From assembly GCA_041060555.1 (NCBI GenBank), contig JBEUDS010000007.1: a stretch of DNA of 64,000 nt. One strand, written 5' to 3'. This stretch comes from CAUJIW01 sp963205175 (lineage in GTDB: Bacteria > Pseudomonadota > Alphaproteobacteria > Sphingomonadales > Sphingomonadaceae). The notes below the pieces were generated by a model. It was given only the letters and a program-made list of their open reading frames with translations. It made no database searches and was not told where the DNA came from. This document shows, piece by piece, positions 32,929-42,455 of this stretch; the stretch's first letter is position 1; each line of letters opens with the position of its first letter. Made by a program: the position numbers and the translations under genes.

Positions 32929-35454
32929 TCAGTCGCCAAATGTCCGCTGCCACCAGCCTCGACGGGCCGGGCGTGGTTCGCCGGCTTCTTCCTCCGTCGC
33001 ACCGTCGGCGGTCGCCTCGGCCGGGGCGGGCTCGGGCGCTGCCGCTTCAGTGGCGGTTGCCTCGGTGGGGGGTGCCTCGGTGGCCGCCGCTTCGACCGCC
33101 ACCGGCCCGACCGCTGCCTCGACGGGCGCGGCGGCGGCCTCGGCAGCGGCAGCTTCCGCGGCGGCAGCTTCAGCGGCGGCCTTCTTGGTCACGCGCTTGC
33201 GCCGCGCCGGCTTGGCCGGCTTTTCCTCGACAGCCTCGGCAACAGGTGCAGCCTCGACCGCCGCCGGCGTTTCCGCTTCGGTTGCCGCCGGCGCTTCGAC
33301 CGGAGCCTCGGGCGCTGGCGTCACCTCGGCAGCCGGACCAGCCTGGGCTTCCGTGGTCGCGTCGGTGGTGTCTCCCTCGGGAGCGGTCTCGCCACCCTCG
33401 GTCGCGGCCTCCCGGTCGCCCGGCCGGCGGCTGCGCCGGCGCCGACGACGGCGACGCTCGGTCTCGGCCGAAGTCTCGGCATCCCCGGCACCGGCCTCGA
33501 TGCCCGCCTCGGTCGTGGACTCGCCAGTGGATCCGGTGTCTTCCGCGTCCTCGCCCGCGGCGGCGTCGGCCTCGGCGCCAGCGGTGTCGTCACGGTCACC
33601 CGGCCGCCGCCGACGGCGGCGACGGCGGCGGCGACGGCCACGCTCATCACCATCGCCACGGGTTTCGCGCTGGCGCGGTGCCGCTTCCTCGGCCTCGGCC
33701 TCGATCTCGCCCTCGACCTCGTCCTCGATCTCCTCGTCGGGAATGGCGAGATCGGCCTCGTCGGCTTCAAGTTCGGCCGGCAGCGGCTTGAGGGGCTCAA
33801 ACGCGACCGGCGCTGGTGGCGGGCCGGAACGTTCGATTTCATACTGCGGCACGATCAGGTCGCCCTTGGGCTCGACCTCGACGGTGATGCCGTAACGCAT
33901 CTCGATATCGATCAGCTCGGCGCGCTTGCGGTTGAGGATATAGATCGCGACCGGCTCGGGCACCTTGAGTTGCAGGTAGGATGCGCGGGCCTTGATCGCT
34001 TCGTCTTCCAGCGCCCGCAGTACGTGCAGGGCGGACGACGGCACGGTGCGCAGGAAGCCGGTGCCGTTGCAGTGCTCGCAGACATGGGTGGACGCTTCCA
34101 GGACGCCGGTGCGCAGGCGCTGGCGCGACATTTCGAGCAGGCCGAAGTTGGAGATGCGCCCGACCTGGATGCGGGCGCGGTCGTTCTTCAGGGCATCCTT
34201 CAGCCGCCGCTCGACGTTGCGGACGTTGCCCTTGTCCTCCATGTCGATGAAGTCGATCACCACCAGGCCGGCCATGTCACGCAGCCGCAGCTGGCGGGCG
34301 ATCTCGTCGGCCGCCTCAAGATTGGTCTTGTAGGCGGTTTCCTCGATATTGTGTTCCTTGGTCGCCCGACCGGAGTTGATGTCGATGGAGACCAGCGCTT
34401 CCGTCGGGTTGATGACGATATAGCCGCCCGAGCGCAGCTGCACCGTCGGCCGGTACATGCTTTCCAGCTGGGCCTCCACCTGGTGACGGTGGAACAGCGG
34501 CACCCGGTCGCGGTAGAGGTGGACCTTCTTCGCGTGGCTGGGCATCAGCAGCCGCATGAAGTCCTTGGCGGCGCGGTAGCCGGTCTCGCCCTCGATCCAG
34601 ATTTCGTCGACGTCACGCGAGTAGATGTCGCGGATTGCCCGCTTGATCAGGCTGGAGTCCTCGTACACGAGGCATGGCGCCACCGAACTCAGTGTCTGTT
34701 CGCGGATTTCGTCCCACAGCCGGGTGAGATAGTCGAAGTCGCGTTTGATCTCGGTCTTGGTGCGCTTCAGGCCGGCGGTGCGGATGATGCAGCCCATGCC
34801 GGCCGGCAGTTTCAGGTCCGACATGATGGACTTCAGCCGTCGCCGGTCGGTCTGGCTGGAAATCTTGCGCGAAATGCCGCCGCCGTGGGTGGTGTTGGGC
34901 ATCAGCACGCAGTAGCGCCCGGCCAGCGACAGGTAGGTGGTCAGCGCCGCGCCCTTGCCGCCGCGCTCTTCCTTCACCACCTGCACCAGCAGGATCTGGC
35001 GGCGCTTGATGACTTCCTGGATCTTGTAACGGCGACGCAGCGCCATGCGGTGGCGGCGCAGGGCCTCCTCGGCCTCGTCCTCATGATCGTCGTCGTCGGC
35101 CTCCGTGCCCTCGCCATTGGCGGCTTCGGCCTTGGCGTCGCTGACATCCTCGTCGGGGACGGTGCTGGCTTCCTCCTCTTCCCGCAGCAGGGCTTCGCGG
35201 TCCTCGTGCGGGATCTGGTAATAGTCGGGATGGATTTCGCTGAATGCGAGGAAGCCGTGGCGGTTGCCGCCGTATTCGACAAAGGCCGCCTGCAGCGAGG
35301 GTTCGACCCGTGTCACCTTGGCGAGGTAGATATTGCCTTTAAGCTGTTTCTTGGAAGCCGCTTCGAAATCGAAATCTTCAATACGCGTACCGCGAACGAC
35401 CGCGACCCGGGTCTCCTCCGGGTGGCGGGCGTCGATCAACATGTGTGTGGGCAT
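32929..35454 (-). CDS. rne: Ribonuclease E (Rne/Rng family)
   Basis: Endoribonuclease of mRNA decay and rRNA/tRNA processing. The 841-residue protein begins MPTHMLIDARHPEETRVAVV; the S1 domain is interrupted by an acidic insert (about residues 90-140), then comes the catalytic domain with the Mg-binding VSIDINSGR and IDFIDMEDKGN regions and the zinc-link CEHCNGTG. The last 270 residues are a low-complexity scaffold: acidic runs, Arg-rich RRRRRRRRRR clusters for RNA binding, and Ala/Glu repeats. Start ATG 35454 has GGAG 8 bases upstream. A 430-base leader region precedes it. Confidence 0.96.
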   Translation of the reverse strand: MPTHMLIDARHPEETRVAVVRGTRIEDFDFEAASKKQLKGNIYLAKVTRVEPSLQAAFVEYGGNRHGFLAFSEIHPDYYQIPHEDREALLREEEEASTVPDEDVSDAKAEAANGEGTEADDDDHEDEAEEALRRHRMALRRRYKIQEVIKRRQILLVQVVKEERGGKGAALTTYLSLAGRYCVLMPNTTHGGGISRKISSQTDRRRLKSIMSDLKLPAGMGCIIRTAGLKRTKTEIKRDFDYLTRLWDEIREQTLSSVAPCLVYEDSSLIKRAIRDIYSRDVDEIWIEGETGYRAAKDFMRLLMPSHAKKVHLYRDRVPLFHRHQVEAQLESMYRPTVQLRSGGYIVINPTEALVSIDINSGRATKEHNIEETAYKTNLEAADEIARQLRLRDMAGLVVIDFIDMEDKGNVRNVERRLKDALKNDRARIQVGRISNFGLLEMSRQRLRTGVLEASTHVCEHCNGTGFLRTVPSSALHVLRALEDEAIKARASYLQLKVPEPVAIYILNRKRAELIDIEMRYGITVEVEPKGDLIVPQYEIERSGPPPAPVAFEPLKPLPAELEADEADLAIPDEEIEDEVEGEIEAEAEEAAPRQRETRGDGDERGRRRRRRRRRRRPGDRDDTAGAEADAAAGEDAEDTGSTGESTTEAGIEAGAGDAETSAETERRRRRRRRSRRPGDREAATEGGETAPEGDTTDATTEAQAGPAAEVTPAPEAPVEAPAATEAETPAAVEAAPVAEAVEEKPAKPARRKRVTKKAAAEAAAAEAAAAEAAAAPVEAAVGPVAVEAAATEAPPTEATATEAAAPEPAPAEATADGATEEEAGEPRPARRGWWQRTFGD

Positions 35455-35884
35455 TAGAAATACTCCGTGCGCGCGGCCGCGCGGGCGCCGGAAGGCACCA
35501 GTCACTGCAGGCCGCGTGTGTCTTGGACGAACGCTGATCGCTCGCGCGACCAGTCGGGAAATGTTGCAGGGTTCGATGGTTCAGCCTGACGGGCCGCCCG
35601 CGCGCACCGGGGAGGGTGATCAAACCCCACTCCACCATTCGTGCGTCCGTTAACCGGCTCATCTACAACAACCTTGATCATCAGGCCTGACGCGTGGCAG
35701 TAGCCCCGGTGGCCTTATTCACTTCGGGCGAGCAGCCGATGGCAACCACCCGAGCTGAACGTCGAAACTGTAACAACCGGACTGCTAACACCAATTGCCG
35801 CAGTTCACAACCCAACTTGACGTCGCGCGCGTTCATCCCTTGTTCCGAGTCGCCGCCACGTCTAAGGTCGCACGCCAGCAATGA
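35455..35884. promoter_or_regulatory. 430-base divergent region between rne and the amidase gene
   Basis: This is the largest gene-free stretch in the window. It must contain promoters for both genes and a long rne leader, which in other bacteria mediates RNase E autoregulation. A 12-bp perfect palindrome GCGCGGCCGCGC (35471-35482) lies directly before the rne ribosome site. I see no clear sigma-70 boxes, tRNA or convincing small gene; the short open frames in it lack ribosome sites. Confidence 0.5.
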
Positions 35885-37315
35885 GTGTCATCACGCAGGG
35901 ATGTAGGCAGCGCGGTCGTGTTGGCGCAATTACTCCAGGGAGACGCAACCACCGGCACGCCCCGTTCGCCGGGGGCGTGTCGCCGGACTTGCCGCGCCAT
36001 CGGCGGCCTGTGGGCGCTGCTGTTGCTGCTGGTCGCCATGCTGGGCGCTGTCACCGTCGCGCGGGCGGCCGCCATCACCACTGTGGAAGTGCGGGCGGAG
36101 GCGGATGCCACCGTGGTCACCCTGACCTTTGACGGTCCGTTTCAGGTGCCCGCAGCATTCTACATGGCCGATCCGCCGCGCATGGTGCTCGATTTCGCCG
36201 ACATCAGGACACCGGCGCCGCAGGCCCACGCCGGTGCCGGTGCCGTGCGTGGCGCGCGCCAGGCGCAGTTCCGGCCCGATGTCACCCGGCTGGTGCTGGA
36301 CCTCGCGGAGCCGGTATTGCCGGTTGCCGTCAGCGGGGACAGCCCGATCACCGGCAGTGCCTACGCGCTGACGCTGCGGTTGCGACCCACGGCCGCCCGG
36401 GCGTTCTCGCAGGCGGCGGCGAAGGGGCGGCAGACACTGGTGCCGGGCAACGCCACCGCCGCGGCGGCGCTGGCGCCATCGTCGCCCGCGACCGCCCCGA
36501 CCGCCCCGACCGCTGTGGCGCCCGGCGTCGCCAGCAAGCCGACGGACGCTGCCGTGTCGAGACCGGCGGCCGCCAGGCCGGAGCCGGTCAGGTCGTCACC
36601 GGCCAGGCCCGCACGGTTGCCGGTGGTGGTGATTGACGCCGGCCATGGTGGGCAGGATCCGGGCGCGCCCAGCGTCATCCCCGGCCGCTACGAGAAGGAA
36701 GTGACACTCGCCATCGCCAAGGCGATCAAGGCGGAGCTCGACAGCAGCGGCAAGTTCAAGGCGGTGCTGACCCGCTCGACGGACGTGTTCATTCCGCTGG
36801 GTGGCCGCGTCGCCATCGCCCGCCAGGCTGGCGCCGACCTGTTCATCTCCATCCACGCCGACTCCATCGGCAGGCCCGATGTCAGGGGTGCCACCGTCTA
36901 CACCCTGTCGGAGACCGCGTCCGACAAGGAGGCCGAGCGACTGGCGGCGAAGGAAAACAAGGCGGATATCATTGCCGGTATCAACCTCGGCGCGGAAAGC
37001 GCCGACGTCACCAACATCCTTATCGACCTGGTGCAGCGCGAGACCAAGAACTACTCGGCCGAGTTCGCCGGCATTGTCGTGCGCGAGGTGTCCAACTACA
37101 TGCATTTCCGCTCGAATCACCACCGCTTCGCCGGTTTCGTGGTTCTTAAGGCACCCGACGTGCCGTCGGTGCTTTTCGAGACCGGCTACATGTCGAACCT
37201 TGAGGATTCGCAGTATCTGTTCTCGCCCGAGGGGCAGGCCGCGATCGCCAAAGGCGTGCGCCGTGCGGTGGAAGCCTATTTCCAGCGACGCTTCGCGACT
37301 CTCGCCAGCCCGTGA
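35885..37315 (+). CDS. amiC: N-acetylmuramoyl-L-alanine amidase (AMIN + Amidase_3)
   Basis: Periplasmic zinc amidase that splits septal peptidoglycan for daughter-cell separation. After a signal segment (GLWALLLLLVAMLGAVTVARA) comes an AMIN domain (ITTVEVRAEADATVVTLTF ...), a Pro/Ala linker, and the Amidase_3 domain with zinc ligands in IDAGHGGQDPGA, the Glu in EKEVTLAIA, ISIHADS and the catalytic Glu in FETGYMSN. The GTG 35885 start leaves an unusually long pre-signal stretch of about 40 residues; a later GTG at 35918 is possible. PBP1A follows 73 bases later. Confidence 0.93.
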   Translation: MSSRRDVGSAVVLAQLLQGDATTGTPRSPGACRRTCRAIGGLWALLLLLVAMLGAVTVARAAAITTVEVRAEADATVVTLTFDGPFQVPAAFYMADPPRMVLDFADIRTPAPQAHAGAGAVRGARQAQFRPDVTRLVLDLAEPVLPVAVSGDSPITGSAYALTLRLRPTAARAFSQAAAKGRQTLVPGNATAAAALAPSSPATAPTAPTAVAPGVASKPTDAAVSRPAAARPEPVRSSPARPARLPVVVIDAGHGGQDPGAPSVIPGRYEKEVTLAIAKAIKAELDSSGKFKAVLTRSTDVFIPLGGRVAIARQAGADLFISIHADSIGRPDVRGATVYTLSETASDKEAERLAAKENKADIIAGINLGAESADVTNILIDLVQRETKNYSAEFAGIVVREVSNYMHFRSNHHRFAGFVVLKAPDVPSVLFETGYMSNLEDSQYLFSPEGQAAIAKGVRRAVEAYFQRRFATLASP

Positions 37316-37389
37316 CACCCACGCGGTCGGTTGCACCGCCCGCTGATCCGCCGTAAACGAACCGGCCTTGACCAGTCGAGAGATCACCC

Positions 37390-39813
37390 GTGGCCGCCGC
37401 CGATGACGATGATGACAATCGCCTGACCGCCGACCCCGAGGCGCGCCGCCGCTGGCGGCGCCTCGGTTTGTGGCTGGGGGGGCTTGCCCTGTTCGGCATG
37501 GTGATCGCGGGCGCCGGCTACGCCTATCTGGCGCGCGGTCTGCCCGATGTCGCGCAACTGCAGGCGTACGAACCGGCGTTGCCGACCACGGTGCTGGCGG
37601 CCGATGGTACCGTGCTGACGGTCTTCCAGCGCGAGCGGCGCATCTGGACTCCCTACGACCAGATACCGGAGACGGTCCGCCACGCATTCATTTCCGCCGA
37701 GGACAAGACGTTTTACGAACATTCGGGGCTGGATTATCCCGGCATCCTGCGCGCCATTCTCACCAACATAAAAAACCGTGGCACCGACAAGCGGCCAGTG
37801 GGCGCCTCCACCATTACCCAGCAGCTGTCGCAGGCGATGCTGCTGGGGCGCGAACTGAGCTACATTCGCAAGCTGCGCGAAATGATTCTCGCCCGCCGTG
37901 TCGAGGCGGCGATGTCCAAGCAGCGCATTCTGGAACTCTATCTCAACCAGATATTCCTGGGTCGTAACAGTTACGGCATTGGTGCCGCCAGCCTGTCCTA
38001 CTTCGACAAGACGCTGGATCAGCTGACGCTGGATCAGGCGGCTTTTCTCGCGGCCCTGCCCAAGGGGCCGAGCCTCTACAGCAGCCAGAAACGCAAGGCG
38101 CAGGCGATCGAGCGGCGCAACTACGTGCTCGAACAGATGTTGCTCAACGGCTACGTCACCCGCGCGCAGCATGACCTCGCGGTGGCGCAGGATCTGCGGT
38201 TCGCGCCGATCAAGGCCCTTAAGCGGTCGCGTCTGGGGGACTATTTCGTCGAGGAGGTGCGCCGGGAGCTGCTCGACAGATATGGCGAGGATGGTCTCTA
38301 TGGCGGCGGCCTGTGGGTTTATGCCACCATCGACCCGTCGCTGCAGAAGGCCGCCGAGAAGGCGATGCGTGACGGCTTTCTCGCCTATGAGCGCGGCCGC
38401 GACTGGCGTGGTCCCTACGCGCATATCGATCCCGGCGAGGGCTGGCATCGGCGCCTCAACGCGCTCGACGTGCCGGTCGGCTATGCCGAGTGGCAAGCCG
38501 CGGTGGTGCTGGCCAAGCAGGGCTCGACCTCGCGGCTCGGGTTCGTCGACGGCAGCACCGGGGTCATGCCCGCGCATCGGGCCGAGCGTCGCAAGGGTGG
38601 CAAGGCGGCCTGGCAGCTGCTCAAACCCGGCGATGTCATTCCGGTGATGAAGGCCTACGATGGCTCGGGCGAATACGCACTGCGGCAAATTCCGCTGATT
38701 TCCGGTGGATTTGTCGCGCTTGACCCGGAGTCCGGCCGGGTGCTCGCCATGGTTGGCGGCTTTGACGCCCGCAAGAGCCAGTTCAACCGGGCGACCCAGG
38801 CGCTGCGCCAGCCTGGCTCCGCTTTCAAGCCGTTTGTCTATGCCGCGGCGCTGGACAACGGGTTCACGCCGTCGTCGGTCGTGATCGACGGCGACTTCTG
38901 TGTTGATCAGGGCGCAAGGCTTGGCACCAAGTGCTTTCGCAACTTCGGCGGGCGCGCGACCGGTGCCCAGACACTGCGCACCGGGCTGGAGATGTCGCGC
39001 AATCTGATGACGGTCCGCCTTGCCAATGCGGTGGGCATGGAGAAGGTTGCCGATGTCGCCGTGCGGCTGGGCATTCGCGATACCATGAGCCCGGTGCTGG
39101 CAATGTCGCTGGGGGCGGGTGAAACCACCGTGATGCGGCTTACCAACGCCTACGGCATCATGGCCAACGGCGGTCACGAGATGCGCCCGACGCTGATCGA
39201 TCGCATTCAGGATCGTCACGGCAAGACGATCTTTCGCAGTGATGAACGGGCCTGTCCCGCGTGCGCCGCCGTCGAGTGGCAGGGCGAGGGGATGCCCCGG
39301 CCGGTGGAGACCCGCCGCCAGGTCATGGACCCGCGCACCGCCTATCAGGTGATTCACATGCTGGAGGGCGTCATTGATCGCGGCACGGCGACCAATCTGC
39401 GGTTCCTCGAACGACCGATGGCCGGCAAGACAGGCACCACCAATAACTCCACCGATGTCTGGTTTGTCGGCATGACGCCGCACCTCGTGGCCGGACTCTA
39501 TGTCGGCTACGATCAGCCGACGCCGCTGGGGGGGTATGCCCAGGGCGGCACCGTGGCGGCCCCTATCTGGGGCGCGTTCGCGCGCGTGGCGCTCAAGGAC
39601 ATGCCCAAGCAGCAGTTTCGTGCACCGGAAGGGTTGCGCTTCGTCAAGGTCGATCGCAAGACCGGCAAGCTCGCCCAGGGTCCCGAGGGTGGGTCCGTGA
39701 TCTGGGAGGCCTTTCGTCCGGGTACCGAGCCGCGCCGTTACGTGATGCTGGCCGAGGGGCAGTTGGTCCGTTCGGACGCTGATTTCGCCGAGACCACGGG
39801 TGGCATTTACTAG
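37390..39813 (+). CDS. mrcA: Penicillin-binding protein 1A (class A PBP)
   Basis: Bifunctional peptidoglycan glycosyltransferase/transpeptidase in the inner membrane. From GTG 37390 it has 807 residues: short cytosolic Asp-rich head, one membrane segment (about 27-48), GT51 domain with catalytic E104 (EDKTFYEHSG) and GASTITQQL, an OB-like insert, and a transpeptidase domain with S477-x-x-K480 (RQPGSAFKPF), S536-R-N and K680-T-G-T. All motifs are intact. The amidase upstream and RF2 downstream are its usual alphaproteobacterial neighbours. Confidence 0.96.
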   Translation: MAAADDDDDNRLTADPEARRRWRRLGLWLGGLALFGMVIAGAGYAYLARGLPDVAQLQAYEPALPTTVLAADGTVLTVFQRERRIWTPYDQIPETVRHAFISAEDKTFYEHSGLDYPGILRAILTNIKNRGTDKRPVGASTITQQLSQAMLLGRELSYIRKLREMILARRVEAAMSKQRILELYLNQIFLGRNSYGIGAASLSYFDKTLDQLTLDQAAFLAALPKGPSLYSSQKRKAQAIERRNYVLEQMLLNGYVTRAQHDLAVAQDLRFAPIKALKRSRLGDYFVEEVRRELLDRYGEDGLYGGGLWVYATIDPSLQKAAEKAMRDGFLAYERGRDWRGPYAHIDPGEGWHRRLNALDVPVGYAEWQAAVVLAKQGSTSRLGFVDGSTGVMPAHRAERRKGGKAAWQLLKPGDVIPVMKAYDGSGEYALRQIPLISGGFVALDPESGRVLAMVGGFDARKSQFNRATQALRQPGSAFKPFVYAAALDNGFTPSSVVIDGDFCVDQGARLGTKCFRNFGGRATGAQTLRTGLEMSRNLMTVRLANAVGMEKVADVAVRLGIRDTMSPVLAMSLGAGETTVMRLTNAYGIMANGGHEMRPTLIDRIQDRHGKTIFRSDERACPACAAVEWQGEGMPRPVETRRQVMDPRTAYQVIHMLEGVIDRGTATNLRFLERPMAGKTGTTNNSTDVWFVGMTPHLVAGLYVGYDQPTPLGGYAQGGTVAAPIWGAFARVALKDMPKQQFRAPEGLRFVKVDRKTGKLAQGPEGGSVIWEAFRPGTEPRRYVMLAEGQLVRSDADFAETTGGIY

Positions 39814-39902
39814 GTGCCTGCGCGGGGTGCCGGCGGCGTACGACAGTTGACAAGCCAGGCCCGGTCCGCCATCTCCCGTTGCCCTGACGTGGAAGGAAGA
39901 AC

Positions 39903-41031
39903 ATGCGCGCGGAAGCGGAAAAGCTCGTCGACCAGATCAAGCAGGCGATCGCCCTGCTGAGGAGGTTTCTTTGACTGGGATCGCGCGCTCCGTCGACTCG
40001 ATGAACTGAACGCCGCGGTTGAAGACCCCGCGCTGTGGAATGATGCCAGGAAGGCGCAGGACCTGATGCGCGAGCGGCGCCGCCTCGACGAGGCGATTAC
40101 CGCGACCCGCGCCATCGAGAAGGATCTCGCCGACACCGTCGACCTCATGGAGCTGGCGGAAATGGAAGGCGACGAGGCGCTGGTCGACGATGGCGTCGCC
40201 GCGCTGGAGGCACTGGCCCGCAAGGCGGAAACCGACAAGGTCGCCGCCTTGCTGTCGGGCGAGGCGGATGCCTCGGACGCCTATCTGGAAATCAATGCCG
40301 GTGCCGGCGGCACCGAGAGCAACGACTGGGCGGAGATGCTGCAGCGCATGTACATGCGCTGGGCCGAGCGCCATGGCTACAAGGTCGAGATCATCGACCA
40401 GCACCCCGGCGAACAGGCGGGCATCAAGTCCTGCACCCTGCTGGTCAAGGGCGAGAACGCCTATGGCTGGGCCAAGACGGAATCGGGCGTGCACCGGCTG
40501 GTGCGCATTTCGCCCTACGATTCCAACGCGCGGCGCCACACCAGCTTCACCAGTGTGTGGGTCTATCCGGCGATTGACGACGACATCGAGATCGAGGTCA
40601 ACGAAAAGGACCTCAAGATCGATACCTATCGTTCGTCCGGCGCCGGCGGCCAGCACGTCAATACCACGGATTCGGCGGTGCGCATCACCCACCTGCCCAC
40701 CGGCATCGTGGTTGCCTGCCAGAACGAGCGCTCGCAGCACAAGAACCGCGCCACTGCCATGAAGATGCTGAAAGCCCGGCTGTACGAGGCCGAGCTGCAG
40801 AAGCGCGAGGCGGAAGCGGCGGCGACCAATGCGTCGAAGACGGATATCGGCTGGGGCCATCAGATCCGCTCCTACGTGCTGCAGCCCTATCAGATGGTGA
40901 AGGACTTGCGCACCGGTGTCGTCAACACCCAGCCGCAGCTGGTGCTGGATGGCGAACTTGACGCCTACATGGCGGCGGCGCTGAGCCAGCGCGTCACCGG
41001 CGAGAAGGTCCAGGTCGAGGATATCGACTGA
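39903..41031 (+). CDS. prfB: Peptide chain release factor 2 (programmed +1 frameshift)
   Basis: RF2 reads UGA and UAA stops. Translation starts at ATG 39903 and meets an in-frame UGA at 39972 after 23 codons; shifting +1 on CTT (39969-39971) continues with GAC TGG GAT and runs to the stop at 41029, giving 375 residues. The classical signals are present: AGGAGG as an internal Shine-Dalgarno and the slip site CTT TGA C. The peptidyl-hydrolysis motif is G248-G-Q250; the stop-recognition tripeptide reads S203-P-Y205 rather than SPF. A plain ORF caller would start at 40066 and lose the N-terminus. Confidence 0.96.
39960..39975 (+). promoter_or_regulatory. prfB recoding site (+1 ribosomal frameshift)
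   Basis: AGGAGG TTT CTT TGA C: the Shine-Dalgarno-like AGGAGG (39960-39965) sits three bases before the slippery CTT, followed at once by the UGA that RF2 itself recognises. When RF2 is scarce the ribosome pauses at UGA and slips, which autoregulates RF2 level. This is the same layout as in E. coli prfB. Confidence 0.95.
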
Positions 41032-41044
41032 CCATCCGTGCGGA

Positions 41045-41068
41045 CCGTCGCCGGGAGACCGGCGACGG
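41045..41068 (+). terminator. Hairpin after prfB
   Basis: Fourteen bases after the prfB stop, CCGTCGCCGG (41045-41054) pairs perfectly with CCGGCGACGG (41059-41068) across a GAGA loop of the stable GNRA type. No T-run follows, so it may be a 3' stabiliser or a weak terminator. Confidence 0.5.
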
Positions 41069-41143
41069 CGCCTTGCCGACGCGCCAGGCGGCAACCGCCG
41101 ACCCCACCCGCCGAACGATTTCCTCCCCGCCCTGAAATGCTCT

Positions 41144-41190
41144 AGACCTTGATCGCTCCAGGTTGAATCAGGCTGGAGCGATCAAGGTCT
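41144..41190. repeat. Perfect 18-bp inverted repeat
   Basis: AGACCTTGATCGCTCCAG (41144-41161) is the exact reverse complement of CTGGAGCGATCAAGGTCT (41173-41190), with an 11-base spacer. It is preceded by TCT and followed by a relatively AT-rich stretch (gacttaatatcagtag). It lies in the 278-base gap between prfB and the CoA-transferase gene. It could be a terminator, a regulator site, or a dispersed REP/MITE-like element. Confidence 0.85.
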
Positions 41191-41309
41191 GACTTAATAT
41201 CAGTAGCCTGCTTCACGCATGCGCTGGGGGCGCTCACGCTTCCATCGCCCGCGATCAGGCTACAGGCACGACGGATTATCAGCACTTTTTTATTTCCGGG
41301 GAGGAATTC

Positions 41310-42455
41310 ATGGGAACTTTGACGGGTTATCGCATTCTTGAAATCGCCGGTATCGGGCCGGGGCCGTTCGCCTCGATGATGCTGGCCGATCAGGGCGCCG
41401 ACGTCATCCGCATCGACCGGCTTGGCGGCAAGGCGGCCGGGGTCGCCACCGATCAGACCCGCGACATCCTTGGCCGCTCGCGGCGCTCGATCGCGGTCGA
41501 CCTCAAGAGCCCCGAAGGTGTGGCGCTGGTGCTCGACCTGGTGGCGCAGGCCGACGCGCTGGTCGAGGGCTTCCGGCCGGGCGTCATGGAGCGGCTGGGC
41601 CTCGGCCCCGACGTTTGCCTCAAGCGCAATCCCAGGCTGGTCTATGGCCGTATGACCGGCTGGGGGCAGGAGGGGCCGATGGCCCCGGCCGCCGGGCATG
41701 ACATCAACTACATCGCGCTGGCCGGCGCGCTGGCCCATTACGGCCGGGCCGGCGAGAAGCCGACGCCACCGATCAACATGGTCGGCGATTTCGGCGGCGG
41801 CGGCATGCTGATGGCCTTCGGCGTCGTCTGCGCGCTGCTGGAGGCGCAGAAGTCGGGCCAGGGCCAGGTGATCGACGCGGCGATGGTCGATGGCGCGGCG
41901 CTGCTGATGAGCATGATCTGGACCTTCAAGGCCATGGGCATCTGGAGCGAGAAGCGCGGCGTCAACCTGCTCGACACCGGCACCCACTTCTACGACACCT
42001 ACGAAACCAGCGACGGCCGCTTCATCTCGCTGGGCGCCATCGAGCCGCAGTTCTATGCCGAGTTCCGCGCCCGCGCCGGGCTGGCCGAGGACAAGGACTT
42101 CGACGCCCAGATGAACCCGGCCAGCTGGGGGCCGCTGAAAGCCAAGCTCACTGACCTGTTCAAGCAGAAGACCTGTGATGAATGGTGCGCCATCCTCGAA
42201 GGGTCGGATGCCTGCTTCGCGCCGGTGCTGACCATGAGCGAGGCCGCTCGCCATCCGCACAACGTGCAGCGCGGCACCTTCGTCGAGGTGTCGGGCATCA
42301 CCCAGCCGGCGCCGGCGCCGCGCTTCTCGCGCACCCCGGCGGGCACGCCGCGTCCACCCGTCGCACCGGGCGCACATACCGACGCTGTGCTTGCCGACTT
42401 CGGCTTCTCGGCCGATAAGATCGCCACTCTCAGGCAGGCGAAGGTGGTAGGCTGA
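41310..42455 (+). CDS. CaiB/BaiF family enzyme, alpha-methylacyl-CoA racemase type
   Basis: The 381-residue protein belongs to family III CoA transferases. Two residues characteristic of AMACR racemases are visible: the His in AAGHDINYIALAG and the Asp in NMVGDFGGGGML. Together with the overall length they favour racemisation of 2-methylacyl-CoA, used in branched or isoprenoid fatty-acid breakdown, over CoA transfer. The start at ATG 41310 has GGGGAGG seven bases upstream. Its stop shares one base with the start of the next gene (TGATG), so the TPR-SPOR gene is translationally coupled although functionally unrelated. Confidence 0.9.
   Translation: MGTLTGYRILEIAGIGPGPFASMMLADQGADVIRIDRLGGKAAGVATDQTRDILGRSRRSIAVDLKSPEGVALVLDLVAQADALVEGFRPGVMERLGLGPDVCLKRNPRLVYGRMTGWGQEGPMAPAAGHDINYIALAGALAHYGRAGEKPTPPINMVGDFGGGGMLMAFGVVCALLEAQKSGQGQVIDAAMVDGAALLMSMIWTFKAMGIWSEKRGVNLLDTGTHFYDTYETSDGRFISLGAIEPQFYAEFRARAGLAEDKDFDAQMNPASWGPLKAKLTDLFKQKTCDEWCAILEGSDACFAPVLTMSEAARHPHNVQRGTFVEVSGITQPAPAPRFSRTPAGTPRPPVAPGAHTDAVLADFGFSADKIATLRQAKVVG

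Noticed and set aside
35694..35906. A 70-codon open frame in the rne/amidase gap
   Set aside because: No ribosome site, odd composition (Arg, Ser, Cys-rich) and it runs into the amidase start; not supported as a gene.
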